Shown here: one piece after another, positions 25,915-37,455 of the stretch | Layout of the letters: each line of letters begins with the position of its first letter | Position numbering within the stretch: position 1 is the first letter of the stretch | Source: Limnanthes douglasii subsp. nivea | Lineage: Eukaryota; Streptophyta; Magnoliopsida; Brassicales; Limnanthaceae | Direction of reading: 5' to 3' | DNA length: 64,000 bases | Assembly: GCA_036936605.1 (NCBI GenBank) | Contig: JAUPFV010000001.1 | Location: 344,421,081 to 344,485,080 of the forward strand | Notes under the pieces: model-generated | What the model saw: the letters and a program-made list of their open reading frames with translations, nothing else | What the model was told of the DNA's origin: nothing | Databases searched by the model: none | Position numbers and translations under genes: made by a program

Positions 25915-27140
25915 TGATAAGGGTAGGATTTATTTGACCCGCAAGTCAAACTGATAAAATATTGGATCGATATTTACTTTGTAATATAAACCCAACAAAT
26001 ATATAACATTTAAGGTATTTTATTTAGTGAGTAAATATATTATAATTTAGTACTTTGATGGGTTTCATTAGCTAGAGATAGACTAATTGTGTAGGCCCAA
26101 ACACCCACCATAATTGTTATATAAGAAAATATACATTTTCTTGGAAAATGAACAATTATTGTTTATTTATACTTTTGGCATTTTCTTTCTCTAGAATTCA
26201 CGTCTTAACTTTTGTGTGACTCCTAAAATATCCATGCTACATTTGTTCTTTAGATATTTTTAGGATTCATGAGGCACCAACCAAAATGAGAGCCTAGACT
26301 AGTACATAGTCAAAAGCAGGAAGATCCTGAGGTACTCACATAGAATGACAATTAGGGAGGGCTCTAATAAGCTAATAGAGAATACACAAACGTAGCAGCA
26401 AATAGAAAAGAAAAAATATCATTTAGACATGGATGAAGATCAAGATCAATTGTCGAATTAAATTCTGTACTAAATACTCGGAATAATGTAATGGTTTCAT
26501 GTTTGAGAAGGGTTCGATCGGAGATCCGGAAAGACATAAACAAGTAGAAACCTTCTAAGGGCGATGATGTTAAGTCTGAATCTCTGTGAGATTATGAAAT
26601 ATAGAATAGGAAACAGTTTCAATCATATCGAATATACCATTCTTTCAAAAGAAAATTATGAAACCAGACATATGTACAGTCCTTTGGAATCTAGTGACTA
26701 TTCTATGTCTCATTTAGAAGAACTTTCCTCTTACTAGAAGGGGGTCATCACCATAGGAGGAAGCACTATTCCAAAAAACATAATAATCATGTTAAAGGTT
26801 ATATACGACAATGAGGTTCATAAAATCAGCGCAAGTCATCGAAAAAGTAGGTACACAACTTTAAGGTTAAGGCCTGCATTGTCACTGAGAGTGGTTTATG
26901 ATAAGAAAAATCTATCGCTCATATTCAAGATAATCTTGTACTACTGCTGGTCATTAATCAATAATATCATCATGATTATTTTGTAACCAGAGTTTTGAGT
27001 ACCATGTTAAAAACCCACTTGTGAATCCTTATGAGCATGGTCTTATGCAATGATCAATGAAGGTCTAGGGACCATTAGTGTAGTCAAGGAATAATTTGAG
27101 GAAATATCCTTTATCAACCAAAATATATTTAGACACCTAC

Positions 27141-27422
27141 TGATAATGAAAGATATTCCTGAGGGACCTAAGTGCAATTGATAGGGACTAAAGTGATAAG
27201 TTCTGTAAATATAGAGTTAAATTAGGCTTTAGGAGAAATGTAAGGGTTGAATTGTAAATATACCATTATGTAACCGTTTTTCTAACTAACTCACCCAGTC
27301 TATTTAAAGAGGCTGAAGATGTTAGTTTGACCTATGAAATAATCAGAAGTACTTTTCACTACTTAAAATTTCCTAAGAGATTTGTGTTCCTGATTTTGTC
27401 AATTCCGCATTAATTCTTACCA
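27141..27422 (+). repeat. 5' LTR of the young Tat element
   Basis: It is 282 bp, from TGATAATGAAAG to TTCTTACCA. A possible TATA box TATTTAAA lies near 27300. This is a short LTR for a 10-kb element. Confidence 0.95.
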
Positions 27423-27549
27423 AATTGGCGCTAGAAGGAGGGGACGAGGATACCTTGATCAACAGATGAGAAATCGACGTTCGAGTTTTCGTTTTGCAAA
27501 GTTTTTCGTTCGAATTTTCATATTTTGTTTGATTTTTCGCTGATTGAAG

Positions 27550-29988
27550 ATGAATCCAGAGGAAGGTGACAATCCATCCGTTCGCAAGGCTATGGAAACA
27601 CTGAAATCCGATCTGCAAGAGGCAGGTAAATCGATTCCAACTCAATCAATCCAATTTGATTTTGAAGGAAAAATGAATGAGATGATAAGGAAGGTGGCAG
27701 AGCTTGACGAATTGGTAAAAAAGAAGGGAAATAATGATGGTGCTAGGCTTAGGTCTAAGATAGCAGGGGGCGATCAGAATGATCAGTCGGATAAGTCGAT
27801 GGACGATGTCGATGATCACTATGAACAGCGTAAAACACGTTCTGAGCAAAAAAAAGAGTATAGCGGGATAAAGAGGAAAGAAAAGTTACAAAGGCGACTG
27901 TATGTAAACTCTAGTGAGGAAGAGGACTTCGAAGATTCCGAGTCTGATGAAACACCGAGGTACGAACGCTCTCGAGGCCGTTCAAGAGGAGCAGGGCGTG
28001 AGCTCCGGCCAGGTAGGGTGTATAAGGAAGGAAGGAAAAAGAAAGAGAGGCGAGTAGATTCACCTCGGAAATATTCGCCTCGGAGATATTCGCCTCGAAA
28101 ATATGAAGGTGAGTCCAGCTTATATGCAACTGTGGGGATGAGAAATGAGGACCAGTATGTTCAGGGAGTCGATTGGAAGGACTCACCATTGATCAGGGAG
28201 ATCAGATCTGTGCCGCTTCCGAGGCGGTTTGATATTTCCAAAGTTGATAAGTTTGATGGGACTCAGGATCCCGATGACCACATAGAACAATTTAAAAACT
28301 ACATGACTAATTTCGAGGACGACGATAAATTGGTATGTAGAGCATTCTCTCAAACGTTTAAGGGAACTGCGCTGAAATGGTTCAACAAGATTCCAAAGGA
28401 GTCAATTGCAAATTTTAGAGGCTTCTATACCGCTTTCAGAAGACAGTTTGTGGGAAGCAAGGAAATGAGAGCCAATGGAGACACAATAATACAATGCAAG
28501 CAGGCTGTGGGAGAGAAGTTAAAGGATTATACTAAGAGGTTTGTGTCAACAAAGGCTGAATTGGATGATTGTGAAGAAAGTGTGGCTATGGCGGCGTTTA
28601 GGCAAGGGCTGTTGCCTGGGGATTTAGCCGATGAGACTACGAGGCGCAGGGCGTTAACATTTGGAGCTCTTATGGCTCAGGTTGAGGATCAGATTAAGGT
28701 CGAAGAATCGACGCGGGTTCGAGGAGGTGCTAGTACTGTTCAGAAGGGGAGTGGACAATCTAACACATCGAACAACAATCCCTCGCGTCCGAAGAACAAT
28801 CAAAATGTATCTAACCGAGGAGCTTCGAACTCGTTTCAAGGGGGATATAATCAACACAATTCTAATAATCAGCAGCAGTTTAGATCCAGATCGAATGTGT
28901 GGGTAAGGCCAGATTATTATGCGGATCTGACTGAAAGCGTGGCTTCGATATATGAGAAAACAAGGGGAACAATAAATTTTAGAAAGCCACCAGCGATTAA
29001 CAGGCCAAGAGAGGAGCGCAATAATAAGTTCTGCAGGTATCACGACGATGTCGGCCATGATACAAATGATTGCATTGCTCTAAAGAAGGAGATGCAAATT
29101 TTGATCGAAAATGGAAAGTTGTTGGAATATGTCAGGAAGAATGCCAAGGCTGCAGCTCCGAAAGTTGGTAATCCTAATTCTAAGCAGGAAACTGCACTAA
29201 TGATTTTAGATGTTGCAGGTGAGGGCAATGGTTTCGATGTGGCCTCGGAATATGTCGAACCGGACCCCAGTCGACTTTTGTTAATGACAATAGATGAGCC
29301 GATGCGTCAGGGACGTGTTCGAGATTTGTGTGCCTTCTTCGAATCTCTTACAATATTTGGGGGAGATTCGATGACCAACAACACTAATAATTCAAGGAAG
29401 AGGCATATAGTGAACTTAACACGACAAATTGAGGGAGGCGCATCGACGCACCTAAGCAACAGAAAGGATGTGCCCTTTATAATTTTCGATGGGGATGATT
29501 TGAGGGGGATTACTGGGCCACATGAAGATGCGGTGGTCATAGGAGCAGAAGTATGCGGGGTGGAGATTCGACGAGTGCTGATTGATACAGGGAGCTCTGC
29601 TAATGTGCTTTTCAAGTCAACATATGAGAGATTGACTGCTCCACCTCGAATAGAAAGGTCAGAAAGGACTATCATAGGGTTTACTGGCGCAACAGCAAAT
29701 GTGATAGGAGAGTTCGAGGGTGAAGTTTCTTTGGGAAAGGGGCCTTTCAAGAAGAAAGTACAAGTACTTTTTGTGGTGGTAGATTGTCCATCAAGTTACA
29801 ATGCTATTTTTGGGAGGTCGTGGTTGGCGAAGATGTATGATGTAGTTTCCACAGTTTATCAGTGTTTGAAGTATGTGATTGAGGACCGGGTCGGCGTGGT
29901 TCGAAGTGATCAAAAGGTAGCAAGAGAATGTTATGCTGCTGCATTTAGACTACGGGGCAAAAGTTCTGATGATCCGATGGAGAATTAG
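27550..29988 (+). CDS. Gag-protease of the young Tat element, ending in a UAG
   Basis: About 812 residues; the ATG at 27550 is the first in frame. Gag forms the particle and the protease matures it. The N-terminus is charged and Ser/Arg-rich (YSPRKYSPRRYSPRK around 28070). The gag core lies near residues 230-310 (RAFSQTFKGTALKWFNK). An unusual knuckle-like motif CRYHDDVGHDTNDC sits near residue 495. The aspartic protease site is LIDTGSSANVLF near residue 677. The frame is fully open. It ends at TAG 29986-29988, followed in the same frame by CAG TTT and the RT. Three older copies in the window have TAG at the same junction, so this stop looks like a feature of the family. Confidence 0.9.
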   Translation: MNPEEGDNPSVRKAMETLKSDLQEAGKSIPTQSIQFDFEGKMNEMIRKVAELDELVKKKGNNDGARLRSKIAGGDQNDQSDKSMDDVDDHYEQRKTRSEQKKEYSGIKRKEKLQRRLYVNSSEEEDFEDSESDETPRYERSRGRSRGAGRELRPGRVYKEGRKKKERRVDSPRKYSPRRYSPRKYEGESSLYATVGMRNEDQYVQGVDWKDSPLIREIRSVPLPRRFDISKVDKFDGTQDPDDHIEQFKNYMTNFEDDDKLVCRAFSQTFKGTALKWFNKIPKESIANFRGFYTAFRRQFVGSKEMRANGDTIIQCKQAVGEKLKDYTKRFVSTKAELDDCEESVAMAAFRQGLLPGDLADETTRRRALTFGALMAQVEDQIKVEESTRVRGGASTVQKGSGQSNTSNNNPSRPKNNQNVSNRGASNSFQGGYNQHNSNNQQQFRSRSNVWVRPDYYADLTESVASIYEKTRGTINFRKPPAINRPREERNNKFCRYHDDVGHDTNDCIALKKEMQILIENGKLLEYVRKNAKAAAPKVGNPNSKQETALMILDVAGEGNGFDVASEYVEPDPSRLLLMTIDEPMRQGRVRDLCAFFESLTIFGGDSMTNNTNNSRKRHIVNLTRQIEGGASTHLSNRKDVPFIIFDGDDLRGITGPHEDAVVIGAEVCGVEIRRVLIDTGSSANVLFKSTYERLTAPPRIERSERTIIGFTGATANVIGEFEGEVSLGKGPFKKKVQVLFVVVDCPSSYNAIFGRSWLAKMYDVVSTVYQCLKYVIEDRVGVVRSDQKVARECYAAAFRLRGKSSDDPMEN

Positions 29989-29994
29989 CAGTTT
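29986..29994 (+). promoter_or_regulatory. probable stop-readthrough site between protease and RT
   Basis: The sequence is TAG CAG TTT, in frame with both gag-pro and RT. The tobamovirus-type leaky context is UAG CAR YYA. Sister copies read TAG CAA TTA (47168 and 39154) and TAG CAA CTA (22282, minus). Here only the last base departs from that context. Confidence 0.6.
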
Positions 29995-32900
29995 GGGGGG
30001 TTGACTTGTGATGGAACAGATGAGGGAATTGATGATCCGAGGTCAACCCCGAGTTCTGTGGTGGTCAATGAAGAAATAGAGGAATATATTTTCAATAATG
30101 GCAGGGTACTTCGAATTGGGACCCTGTTATCTTTATCGATGCGAGAAAAGTTGTTGACTTTTTTGTCTGAAAATTTGGATGTATTTGCGTGGAGGTCCGA
30201 AGACGTGGTGGGGGTCCCAAGTGACATAATATGTCATAGCCTGGCGGTTGATCCGAAGGTCAAGCCGATAATTCAAAAAAGAAGGGCCTTTTCATTGGAA
30301 AAGTCCGAGGCAATAGTTGCCGAGGTGGATCGACTATACAAGATGGGACATATCAGGGAAGCTAATTATCCGAGGTGGACAGCCAATCCGGTGGTAGTGA
30401 AAAAGAAGAATGGAAAATGGCGGATGTGTGTGGACTTCACAGATTTGAATAGAGCCTGTCCAAAAGATCCTTTTTCGGTGCCTCGAATAGATCAGTTAGT
30501 GGATTCCACTTCGGGAAATAAAATTTTGACTTTCATGGATGCATTTTCAGGGTATAATAAAATTCGAATGAATCCAGATGATGAAGAAAGCACGACTTTT
30601 ATTACTGACAGAGGTTTGCACTGCTATAAAGTAATGCCGTTCGGATTAAAGAATGCTGGGTCAACATATCAGAGGCTGATGAATAAGGCGTTTTCTTCAC
30701 AGATTGGGAGAAATATCGAAGTATACATTGATGATATGCTTGTTAAAAGCAAAAGTGATGATGAACACATTGACGATTTGGAAGAGACGTTTTTGAATCT
30801 TAGAGCAATACAATTAAAGTTGAATCCAGAAAAATGTACATTTGGAGTTCGATCTGGTAAATTTCTGGGGTACATGATTAGTGAAAGAGGAATCAAAGTG
30901 GATCCAGATCAATTGAAGGCTTTGATATCTATGTCTTCACCTCGGAATATCAAAGAAGTGCAAATGTTAACGGGCAGGTTAGCAGCTTTGAACAGATTCA
31001 TTTCTCGTTTTTCAGATAAGTGCTTCCCTTTTTTCCAGGTGCTGCGTAGACCTAATAACTTTGAGTGGACTTCGGATTGTGAAGAAGCTTTTATGAAGAT
31101 TAAAAATATTTTGTCCTCTCCTGAAATATTGTCGAAGCCTCGAAAGGGTGAGCAGCTATTTTTGTATATAGCAGTATCGGATTATGCGGTGAGTGCGGTT
31201 CTGGTCAGTGAAGATACGAGAATTTCGAAGCCTGTCTACTATGTCAGCAAAAGTTTGGTTGTTGCTGAAAACGCTATTTGAAGCTCGAAAAATTGGCATT
31301 GTGCATAGTGGTGGCTGCAAGAAAAATGCGTCCTTACTTCCAGGCACATACGATTGTGGTTCGAACTTCATATCCATTAAAAAATGTTTTGCAGAAGCCA
31401 GATATCTCAGGAAGGATGACTAAGTGGTCTGTGGAATTAGGAGATTTCGATGTGTTATTCTATCCTCGAACAGCTATCAAAGCTCAAGCTTTAGCAGATT
31501 TTTTGGTGGAATTCCACTCAAGCAGATCCGAAGAGAAAGATGGTGAAAAGGTGAACGAGAATCCGACGTGGACAATACGAACTGATGGGGGATCCAGTAA
31601 CAAAGGATCGAGTGCATGAGTTGAGTTGGTGGCACCAACAGGGGAATTTATGTTTCAAGCTATAAAATTTGGCTTTCATGCTTCGAATAACGAAGCTGAA
31701 TATGAAGCTGTGCTAGCAGGATTACGGTTAGCAAAGATTTGTGGAGCGACATTTGTGCGCTTGGAAACAGATTCACAGTTGGTAGTTAACCATGTTAAAG
31801 GAGTATCGGAAGCTAAAAAGGAACGTTTGGTTTTGTACTTGCAAGAACTTCGGGGAATGATGGCACGGTTTGAAAATGTCGAAGTGGAGCATATTCGAAG
31901 AGGTAGCAACACAATGGCTGATTCTTTGGCAACAATGGCTTACTCTGAAGAATATCCGTGGATCATAACACAACCATCGCCTTCGATCATACCGAATTCT
32001 GAGCAGTGTGAAGTTGTTAGTGAGGTAGTGAATGATCCGATGTGCGCTCGAGGAGATTGGAGGTTTGACTTGTTAAACTTTATTTCGAAGGGAATTTTAC
32101 CTCTTGATAAACACTTGCTTAAGAAAATAAAGTACAAAGCTCTTGGCTATGTGGTATTGGATGGAGTATTGTACAAAAGGTCTGCGTTGAAACCTTTGCT
32201 ACGATGTTTAAGCAAGCAAGAGTCTCAGGACATTTTATCCGAACTGCATGATGGGGATGGATCAGCTCATTGTGGATTCAAAGCCTTAGCGCGTCGGGTA
32301 TTGTTGGCAGGATATTATTGGCCTTCTATTATGCAAGATGCCAAGTCGTTAGTTCGAAGCTGTGATACTTGCCAAAGATATGCAAATTTAATACACAAAC
32401 CGGCAGTACCCCTAATGACAATTTCAGAGGCGGTTCCTTTTGATAGGTGGGGGATTGATTTAGTGGGACCATTACCTATGGCTTCTGGAGGAAGACAGAT
32501 GATTATTGTCGCGGTTGATTATTTTTCGAAGTGGGCAGAAGCAGAACCCTTAGCTGGGACAAAAGCTAAGGATGTAATCAAGTTTATTCAAAGTAACATT
32601 TGCTACCGTTTTGGAGTACCTCGAAAAATAACAACGGACAATGGTCCTCAATTTAATAATAAGGAAATGGACTCTTTTTGCTCTTCGAAAGGGATACAAC
32701 AATGCTTCTCCACTCCTTTCCACCCTCAGGCAAATGGACAGGTGGAAGTTACAAATAGATCTATTTTGGATGGCTTGAAGAAAAATTTGGCAGGAGCAGC
32801 AGGGAAATGGCCAAATTATCTTCAAGAGGTGTTATGGGCATATAGAACAACTCCTAGAGAGGCTACAAAAGAGACTCCTTTTTCTTTAGTATATGGAATG

Positions 32901-33290
32901 GATGCTGTGTGCCCTGCGGAATCTACATTGCCTTCTTATAGACTACTACAATATTCCGATGCGGATAATGATGAAGCTAGAAGGGTGGAGCTTGATTTGT
33001 TGGAATAAAAAAGGGTCAAAGCACATTTGAATGTGATCCATTATCGAACATTAATGAGTAGGTACGATGCTAAAATTAAGAGGAGAGAATTCAAAATTGG
33101 CGATCGAGTATTACGAAAAGTATTTCTTCACACTAAGGATAAACACCTCGGAAAATTGGCCCCGAATTGGGAGGGTCCTTACGAAGTTAAAATGAGGGTC
33201 AAGCCAGGTTCCTACAGGTTGTCAGATCGAGAAGGGAGGATGCTTAAACACCCTTGGAATATAGAGCACTTGAAATTGTACTGTGAGTAA
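29989..33290 (+). pseudogene. RT-RNase H-aRNase H-integrase of the young Tat element, three lesions
   Basis: RT copies the element RNA; its site is YIDDMLVKS (~30724) and KKKNGKWRMCVDFTDLNRAC precedes it. The first RNase H follows (to ~31280). The archaeal-type RNase H, a Tat hallmark, starts at TIRTDGGSSNKGS (~31580). Integrase has an HHCC region (HCGFKALARRV to CDTCQRYA, ~32270-32380) and DDE residues in RWGIDLVGPLP and TTDNGPQF. The C-terminus reads GKLAPNWEGPYEV. Lesions are a frameshift near 31270, TGA at 31617 inside the second RNase H and TAA at 33006. The frame is the same before and after both stops. This copy would need help in trans to move. Confidence 0.9.
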
Positions 33291-33742
33291 AACTGAACTT
33301 CGAATTTTTGTAAAACAGACATACTCTTTCCTTATCTGTTGGCCCAGAAAGGTTTTAACGAGGTGTCTGGTTAATATTGAATTTTTTAATAAAATTTCTT
33401 TTGGCCATTGGTTGTTTACTATAATGTGTGATTTATTATTTTGGTAACTTGGCAAAGACTGATCATCTTTGAAAGTTGACCAAGAATAATTTTCCGAAGC
33501 GATAGCTTTGAAGAAACAACCAAATTTTCGAGGTGCCACGTCTTATGTGTGCATCTATTTTTCGAGGTGCCACATCTTATGAGTGCATCTAATTTTAGAA
33601 ATAACCAGTTCAAACAAGTATACCAGAAATTTAAGATAAAAAAAAGAAGTGGTTTACTCGTTGGATAAAATACGAAGTTTACAAAAAAGGGGGGAAGTAC
33701 TTAACCACATACACAAAAAAACAAAACAAACTGCCTAGTCTA
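33291..33742. other. spacer between pol and the antisense gene
   Basis: No ORF is supported. GGCCCAGAAAGGTTTTAACG (~33341) is conserved in inverted form near 43370. A 34-bp direct repeat (TTTTCGAGGTGCCACRTCTT) occurs twice near 33522-33590. Confidence 0.7.
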
Positions 33743-36564
33743 TTAGGCATCATCTTCTTCTTCTTCTGATGACTCCTCTTCTGAATTATTTTCTTCTTCT
33801 GAGGAGGAGCTTGGTGGCGCTTCGAACGCTTCCTTTGGGCGTTTTTCTTCAGGAACTTGTTTCCAAAGGTTCGTTAAATCCAACCTTGGACAGGCAGCAT
33901 GAACTTCTCGAAGAAGTTGAATAGCTGTATCAATTTGAGCCTTTTTGATACCTTCGAGCATTAAAGAGCCAACGTCGGCCTTGGCCTTTTTGACAGCAGC
34001 ATTCTTTTCTTCTTCGAATTTTGTTCGAAGCGTAGTCAGCTCAGTTCGGCAATTCTTCAGCTTCTCCTGAGTTTCTTTAACAAGTTTCTCAGCATCGGAA
34101 GCTTTTTTCTTCGCCTCGGAGATATCAGTTGAATGTTGAGAATTTAGGTTTTTAAGAGCTAGCTGATGAGAAGTCTCCAAAGCCTCGACTTTTTCTTTGT
34201 GATCTTTAAGGAGCTTTTCTTTCTCAGCCTCGAATTTCTGAAGTGCCTCATTTTTTGAAGTCTTTTCAGACTCTGTTTCTTTCTTGCTCTTGACCAATTT
34301 TTGTGCAAGAAGCTCTAATTGTGCGTGTGAATTTTTCACTTCTTCACATAATTTATTAGCTGCAGCACTTAAATTATCAAAGGGACGAAGGATCGAAGCT
34401 ACCTCATCGGATTTGTCTGAATGAGGAAGGACTGTTGGGTGGTTACGATCAGGAACAATGGCATTTGATGTTGAAGCCACATCAGCCCCAGTAGAAGTCG
34501 GTGGAATGACATTGGTAGGTTGGGAACCAGAAAACACAAAATCCACACTTGAATTAAAATCTTCGAAGTTGAGATAATCGTCTATTTGATTATCTCCAAG
34601 TGTCAATCCTCATTCAGGGTTTTCTTCAACAAAAGTTTTCCCACGCGCCTCGGAAGCTAGCACTGCTTCTAGTATATCAGCCTCATTCTTTTCAATTGGC
34701 TTGCTGGACTTACTCTTTTTCTTTTTTGGAGAGTTGCCCTTTTTCTTTTTCAGGATAGGTTGGTCTTCTTCGGATATGGTGGGAAGCGGAGGTGCAGATG
34801 TTTTTCTTTTCTCTGCACGCTTCGAAGTCTTGGAAGGGTTAGCCTTACTTGTGCTGGCCTTCTTATGGGTCGATTTTCCTTTCTTCTTTAGGGGAAGATG
34901 GCTTTCACTTCGGTTCCGCGTGGGAAGGTAGCATTTCCCATCTGGTGCAAGTATCCTTTCAACTGCTAGGATAGGGTCTGGTGGGACCATCGGATCTTGA
35001 GGGAAGTCTGCCCCTAGAGATATGCGCCAAAGATGGCTGTTGACGAAGTTAATCGGCTCAAAGGCTGAATGAAAGCCATTTCCCCAAGACTTTTCTGCCC
35101 ATTCAGCCATTCGTTGGAAGATGACCTTGGCTTCTTTTCGACGACTCTTAAATCGCCTCGGAATTTCTAAGAAAAAGGGGAGACAAACACTTAGATAAAT
35201 AAATTGATAAAAAAAAAGGGGGAGGGAAGATGTCACTTACTACTATCTTTCCATGTAAGGGTGAGTTTGGAAGGATTAGCATCGGAAATTTCTTTGCCGT
35301 TTTCCCAAGCTCCTGACAGGAAGACAAATCTTTGCTTCCAGAGTTTGTCAGCTTCGAGGAGGTCGTCGATAATTTTCAAGTCATCCTGAAGAGTTAGGTA
35401 ATAAAACGGCAAAACTGGGCCATTCGAAATGCTGGTTACTGAGATGAAGTCCTCGATTTCAAGGGGAATGCCTCCAAGCCTCGATACCATGATTGCTGAG
35501 AATAAAGTGAAGAGCTGGTTGGGAGTGACTTGTGTTGGACACAATCTGTGGATTTCGAATTACCTCACTATCATCGGATCAAGGGGAAACCGAAATCCCC
35601 AGTTGAAGAGCTCAGGGTACACTACTAGCTCATCTTTCTGACAGTTTAAAGGTGTCTCTCCTTCCACTGGTAGTCGAAGAGTCATGTTGTCAGTTAACCC
35701 CCATAGTTTCTTGAGCGTCTCCTTCTCTGATTCGAGGTAGTAGCTGTAGGGAACATTCTTTAAGGCAAGAATATACCAAGCAGAAAGAGGTTTAAGATTT
35801 TCTCCTACTAAGGCAGCAACGCTCTCGGGAAGTGTAATAAGAGCTTTTTTCCCTCGAATCTTTTTAGGAGGAGCTACACCATCAGCCTCGGATTCCTCTT
35901 CGGTATCAGACTCAGTAGCTTCAGAATCGTCTTTTTTGTTATCTTCATTAGGGCGACTTCGGATTTGAGTCTCCTGTTGAGTCACAGGAATTGGCTGACT
36001 ACACTCTGGTGTAATGTCATCCACTTCTTGTGGGGGAGGAGAAGAGTGTGGGGGAGGAGAAGAGTTTTCTGCTTCTTCACCCATTGATAGAAAAGGTGAT
36101 TTTTTGGTACGTTTAACTCTGATAGCCTCGAATTGAGGAGGGAGTGTGTTGGATTGAAGGTTTTTTTTCGCTTCGACTTGAAGGATAGGTGATTTGGGTT
36201 GTGATTGCTTATCAGTTGGTGGCTTGTCTAAAGTAACAACTTTAGATTTCCGATGAGGTCTCAGCGATGGAGAGTTAGCTGGATTTCGAGGAGGAGAGGA
36301 TGCTAGATTAGTTTCTGGGTTTGAAGCTAAAGGCGAAGATGAAGTGGCAAGGTTGGGGTTGAAGTTACCATACTTAAAAGTAGTAGAAGAAGAGTGAGGA
36401 CCGTTGTAGATCAACCCAGCAGCTTTGTACTCTTTGGATCTTTGAGAAATACAAAGATAATCGTAGGCACCGAATACTTGGTTACTGGAACTGGGAAAAA
36501 GAGTTTTTTTTTATTTTACTGGTTTTCTGGGTTTAGATCTATTGTATTTAGGGTATCTTCTCAT
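33743..36564 (-). pseudogene. antisense gene (aORF) of the young Tat element
   Basis: The protein, of unknown role, is encoded opposite to gag-pol. The likely start is ATG 36564 (MRRYPKYNRSKPRKPVK), matching MRHSYPKRKPK of element 1; a TAA follows PVK. The frame then stays open through QVFGAYDYL and LKKLWGLTDNMTLRLP to ELFNWGFRFPLDP (35560), where a TAA interrupts. It continues from 35544 to about 35240. A short intron is likely, donor GTAAGTGAC and acceptor TTTCTTAG near 35168. The rest has a lysine-rich part (to 34610), then a long coiled coil (34606-33743) ending in a Ser/Glu tail (EEEDDA). Two stops and a break at 34610 make this copy doubtful, but the order equals that of 427-2984. Confidence 0.75.
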
Positions 36565-36738
36565 ACAATGGGATTGATATGATAGATTGCTCTGGTGGAT
36601 GAAAAAGATGAAATAAGTTGAAGGGTTATGAAGAACAGATTGAAGATAGCTTGAAGAACAGGTTGAAGATGAAGAACAGGTTGAAGATGGTTCAAGAAGT
36701 GATTTCTCTAAAAAGTTCTTAATGAATGAAGAGTTGGG

Positions 36739-36746
36739 TATTTATA
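36739..36746 (-). promoter_or_regulatory. TATA box of the antisense gene, young element
   Basis: The minus strand reads CCTATAAATACCC about 175 bp before ATG 36564. The same TATAAATA lies before the homologous gene at 3069-3076. Confidence 0.6.
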
Positions 36747-36927
36747 GGATAAAGGAGTGACGTCGAGAATATGGAAAAGCAGAACTAAAAAGTTGCTCTC
36801 ATTGGGTGGAATATGAAGCGAAAAGGAAACGTGTAGTATCACAGGTCTACTATCAAAGGTCTAATCAATCTAACAAGTAGGGATCAGAGATTTCGAAGTG
36901 TTAGCAAAACTATGTTTCTAATAATAA

Positions 36928-37041
36928 TATTCGAAGTTGAGGCGAAGCTATACTTCAAGTTGGCAAGTTCGAAGCGATGGGCACTTATTCACAAATTCGA
37001 AGATGAGGCGAAGCTATACTTCAAGTTGGCAAGTTCGAAAC
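36928..37041. repeat. 67-bp direct repeat near the 3' LTR
   Basis: GAGGCGAAGCTATACTTCAA with flanking bases occurs at about 36940 and again at about 37007. The two units are nearly identical over about 46 bp. Confidence 0.75.
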
Positions 37042-37167
37042 GAAGTCACAGACCATTGAGTTCGATCATAATAAGGAGATAAAGTGAGGAAAATGGAATT
37101 GACCCGAGGAAGAGTTCGAGGAGCTAATAGTTCTTATAAATATCTGTATAAGAACTAGGGGGGCTAC

Positions 37168-37450
37168 TGATAAGGAAAGATATTACTGAGGGACCTAAGT
37201 GCAATTGATAGGGACTAAAGTGATAAGTTCTGTAAATATAGAGTTAAATTAGGCTTTAGGAGAAATGTAAGGGTTGAATTGTAAATATACCATTATGTAA
37301 CCGTTTTTCTAACTAACTCACCCAGTCTATTTTAAAGAGGCTGAAGATGTTAGTTTGACCTATGAAATAATCAGAAGCACTTTTCACTACTTAAAATTTC
37401 CTAAGAGATTTGTGTTCCTGATTTTGTCAATTCCGCATTAATTCTTACCA
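37168..37450 (+). repeat. 3' LTR of the young Tat element
   Basis: It is 283 bp, from TGATAAGGAAAG to TTCTTACCA, and follows the polypurine tract GGGGGGCTAC. CCTAC (37451-37455) closes the target duplication. Confidence 0.95.
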
Positions 37451-37455
37451 CCTAC

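Larger units (their letters stand above)
27141..37450 (+). mobile_element. young complete Tat/Retand-like Ty3 retrotransposon
   Basis: The element is 10310 bp, bounded by LTRs at 27141-27422 and 37168-37450, with target duplication CCTAC at 27136-27140 and 37451-37455. By eye the LTRs differ by three substitutions and one base of length, so it is recent. A primer-binding-like sequence TGGCGCTAGAAGGAGGGG begins near 27426. The polypurine tract AACTAGGGGGGCTAC precedes the 3' LTR. Order: gag-pro, TAG, RT-RNase H-archaeal-type RNase H-integrase, spacer, antisense gene. The second RNase H and the antisense gene place it in the Tat/Retand branch. It sits in the gag of an older relative. Confidence 0.95.

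Noticed and set aside
28654..29058. Minus-strand frames under gag-pro of the young element
   Set aside because: They lie opposite a well-supported gag-pro frame, have no motif, and are absent from the sister copies.
35545..35562. Micro-intron to bypass TAA in the antisense gene
   Set aside because: The GT-AG pair there would enclose only about 20 bases, too short for splicing; a nonsense change is simpler.
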